A stretch of 64,000 bases of DNA from Nereocystis luetkeana (taxonomy: Eukaryota; Sar; Phaeophyceae; Laminariales; Laminariaceae): positions 10,312,727 to 10,376,726 of the forward strand of contig JARUPZ010000012.1 of the NCBI GenBank assembly GCA_031213475.1. The letters are read 5' to 3'. Position numbers and translations under genes: made by a program. The notes under the pieces are model-generated. The model searched no databases. It was not told where the DNA came from and saw only the letters and a list, made by a program, of their open reading frames with translations. Of the stretch, positions 62,194 through 64,000 are shown piece by piece (the stretch's first letter is position 1; each line of letters starts with the position of its first letter).

Positions 62194-62290
62194 TTAACCC
62201 CTTTGATACTGTGGTGCCGAATTAGGGATAAACCAGTCTAATTTCAAGTGCTTTGTCCCCAAAACGGCACTGGGGCACTAAAAGGGTTAA
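62194..62290. mobile_element. MITE family B, copy 20 (diverged subtype, TTAA intact)
   Basis: TTAA on both sides. Arms read GATACTGTGGTGCCG / CGGCACTGGGGCACTA, a coordinated change in both arms relative to the family. Confidence 0.88.
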
Positions 62291-62298
62291 ACATTAAT

Positions 62299-62390
62299 TT
62301 AACCGTTCTAGTTTTGCAGTCCCGTTTAAAGCACTCAATTTACGAGTAGTTTGTCCCCATAACGGGACTGCAGTACTGAAAGGAGCTTAC
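62299..62390. mobile_element. MITE family B, copy 21 (internal deletion)
   Basis: TTTTGCAGTCCCGTTTAAAG left with loss of the GGGACAAAC core, ACGGGACTGCAGTACTGAAA right. Confidence 0.8.
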
Positions 62391-62399
62391 TCTCAGTTA

Positions 62400-62503
62400 T
62401 TACGGAGGACCACAGTAAATAGGACCTTCGGTACACACTAAAACCTATATATTTACACAATTTTACTGACAATATTTGGTCCTATTTACTATGGTCCCCC
62501 GCA
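62400..62503. mobile_element. MITE family A, copy 20
   Basis: TTACGGAGGACCACAG left, CTATGGTCCCCCGCAA right. Confidence 0.9.
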
Positions 62504-63231
62504 ATAGTAGTGGTGTTTTCAGGTGCCGCTGTGATGTGAATGTTCGAGGGCGTGAAATCGTATGTGACAGAAAAGTGGCATGGGTTTTCGTTCGTGCGTT
62601 CGGCATGGCGTGAAAAACGTCGGACGCAGAATTGAGGCGAATTTTTAAGTGAGTTGGACGGGGGGAGGCGGGGGGGGGGGGGGCAGGGGTGTCTTGAAAA
62701 CAGCTTGAGCAAGAACTGCTGTGTGATAGTACCAGGCACCTGGTACCTGATAAATAATGTTGTTCCTCTCAGGTCAGGGATAAGCATCGTTCATGATGTC
62801 ATGTTCGAGTGTAACCCGTCGCACGCGCGATCCAAGAACCACACGCGTCTTGCAAATATGAGCTTCGACGGAATCCTCGATGTCAGAGCTGATCTGTGTG
62901 TGCATGTTTTATTTTGAAGTCAGAAGGAACAGCGTGGATAGGTCGGAGACAGGTATCGACTGCTGTACGTAGCCCTTGCGCTTATACTGCAAGAAGGATC
63001 CGGGTCGATTTCCATGTCATTTTTTGCCTCGGAACGCAGGCAGCGGGTTTCGAAAGGCCGGCAGTTCTTAGCCCCTTTAGGATTCGGTACTGTAATGCCA
63101 CGCTCTGGGGGGCCGACCATCAGTTCTTGCCAATCGCAGTGTGGGTTTTGTTTAGCAGTAGCAAAAAGGTTAACAACGGCTTCCGAAAAGACGGTCAGGT
63201 TTTAAGCACTGCTATGGAACTACTATTACTA
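62504..63231. other. No gene supported
   Basis: Short frames including one after a possible acceptor (CCTCTCAG at about 62764-62771) without recognisable features. G run at about 62668-62682. Confidence 0.4.
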
Positions 63232-63336
63232 TTACGGGGGACCATAGTTAACAGGACCTATGGTACACATAAAAACCTATATGTTTAACCATTTTTACTA
63301 ACAATATTTGGTCCTGTTAACTATGGCCCCCCGTAA
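63232..63336. mobile_element. MITE family A, copy 21
   Basis: TTACGGGGGACCATAG / CTATGGCCCCCCGTAA, TA flanks. Confidence 0.92.
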
Positions 63337-63524
63337 TATCAATAGTGGTGTCAGTAACTCCCGGTACGAATAGTCGCTGGGGAAGACCGTAAATAGGATT
63401 ATGATGCTGCAAATTGTGTGCCACTCTAAGTCCAGGTGGTTTGTCTCCCCCTCCCGAGACATGAGACTATGGGTGCCGCACTTCGAGAACGGGTTGATTT
63501 TCCATTGACCGGTGACGCTTGCTA

Positions 63525-63630
63525 TTACGGGGGACCACAGTAAATAGGACCTACGGTATGCTCAAAAACCTATATATCTACCTATTTTTTTCTAACAATA
63601 TTTGGTCCCATTTACTATGGTTCCCCGTAC
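63525..63630. mobile_element. MITE family A, copy 22
   Basis: TTACGGGGGACCACAG left, CTATGGTTCCCCGTAC right. Confidence 0.9.
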
Positions 63631-64000
63631 TAGCGGTGCACGCCAGCAGGGGTAGCAACCCTATTTTTTACCATGAGATTCCTCGTGCACGAGGAGCTCT
63701 AAACCCTAACAGCAGTAACTCACCCGACAAACGGTCTCGTGTGAAAAAAATGCAAAAAAAACAGCTTTGGACCGACAAGAAGAGAAGAAAAATCCCATGG
63801 GCAATCAATGCCCATACGTGTGTGTTGTCTCCACATCACACCGTTCTTTGTACAGTACCCAACTATTAATATTTATACATCACGTTCACCCAGTGTCCCG
63901 TCCTGATTATACTTTTTCTCCTGCAGAGATATTTTACACAAGTCTGTCAGCGGTCGCAGACTTGCGAGTGAAACGGGAAATAAAAAAGGAAAAAAATACG
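63631..64000. other. No gene seen; decayed LINE III 3' end at the edge
   Basis: About 63830-63930 (minus): CTCCACATCACACCGTTCTT, then CACGTTCACCCAGTGTCCCG and GCAGAGATATT, with ACTATTAATATTTAT inserted in between. Nothing else recognised. Confidence 0.5.

Overview
The window is nuclear DNA of a eukaryote. It shows spliced exons, low-complexity proteins, tRNA-derived SINEs, LINE remnants and dozens of miniature inverted-repeat elements (MITEs), and nothing resembles an operon or a bacterial promoter. A CCT-motif protein, very alanine/glutamine/glycine-rich exons and multi-kilobase introns would fit a photosynthetic eukaryote such as a brown-algal-type stramenopile. That placement is inference only; no sequence here fixes the lineage.

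Few host genes can be supported. (1) A single-exon ORF at 30242-31915 encodes a 557-residue low-complexity protein with a CCT-like motif near its C-terminus. (2) A TrmH/SpoU-type 2'-O-methyltransferase-like gene is spread over 36478 to beyond 54284 on the plus strand. Three exons join in phase 0 (36478-36630, 43882-44904, 54198-54284), separated by repeat-filled introns of about 7.3 and 9.3 kb. The middle exon carries a coding 30-bp minisatellite, and two of the three SpoU motifs are degenerate. (3) Two weaker low-complexity exon candidates lie at 6847-7500 and 59120-59571.

The rest is a layered transposon landscape. 1-3450: one LINE whose reverse-transcriptase half is inverted in place. 3.7-23 kb: MITE families A-D, tRNA-derived SINEs, a LINE fragment and GC-rich palindromic repeats. 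23.3-27 kb: a SINE, a minus-strand LINE and a 0.3-kb tandem repeat. 27-34 kb: a SINE copy and the CCT gene. 34-46 kb: many 5'-truncated LINE copies sharing one 3' terminus that ends in (AC)n, lying in and around intron 1. 45.7-64 kb: SINEs, an inverted SINE pair, a foldback-like element and a dense run of MITEs.

The most unusual signal cuts across all these layers. Two short palindromes, TATTAATA and TACCWGGTA, occur about 35-40 times each. Where they fall inside alignable repeats they appear as clean 6-bp and 7-bp insertions at a TA dinucleotide. The simplest reading is excision footprints of TA-targeting (Tc1/mariner-type) elements. TATTAATA is what MITE family A (TA-flanked, ends TT...AA) would leave if two bases of each end stayed behind. 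The source of TACCWGGTA is not seen in the window.
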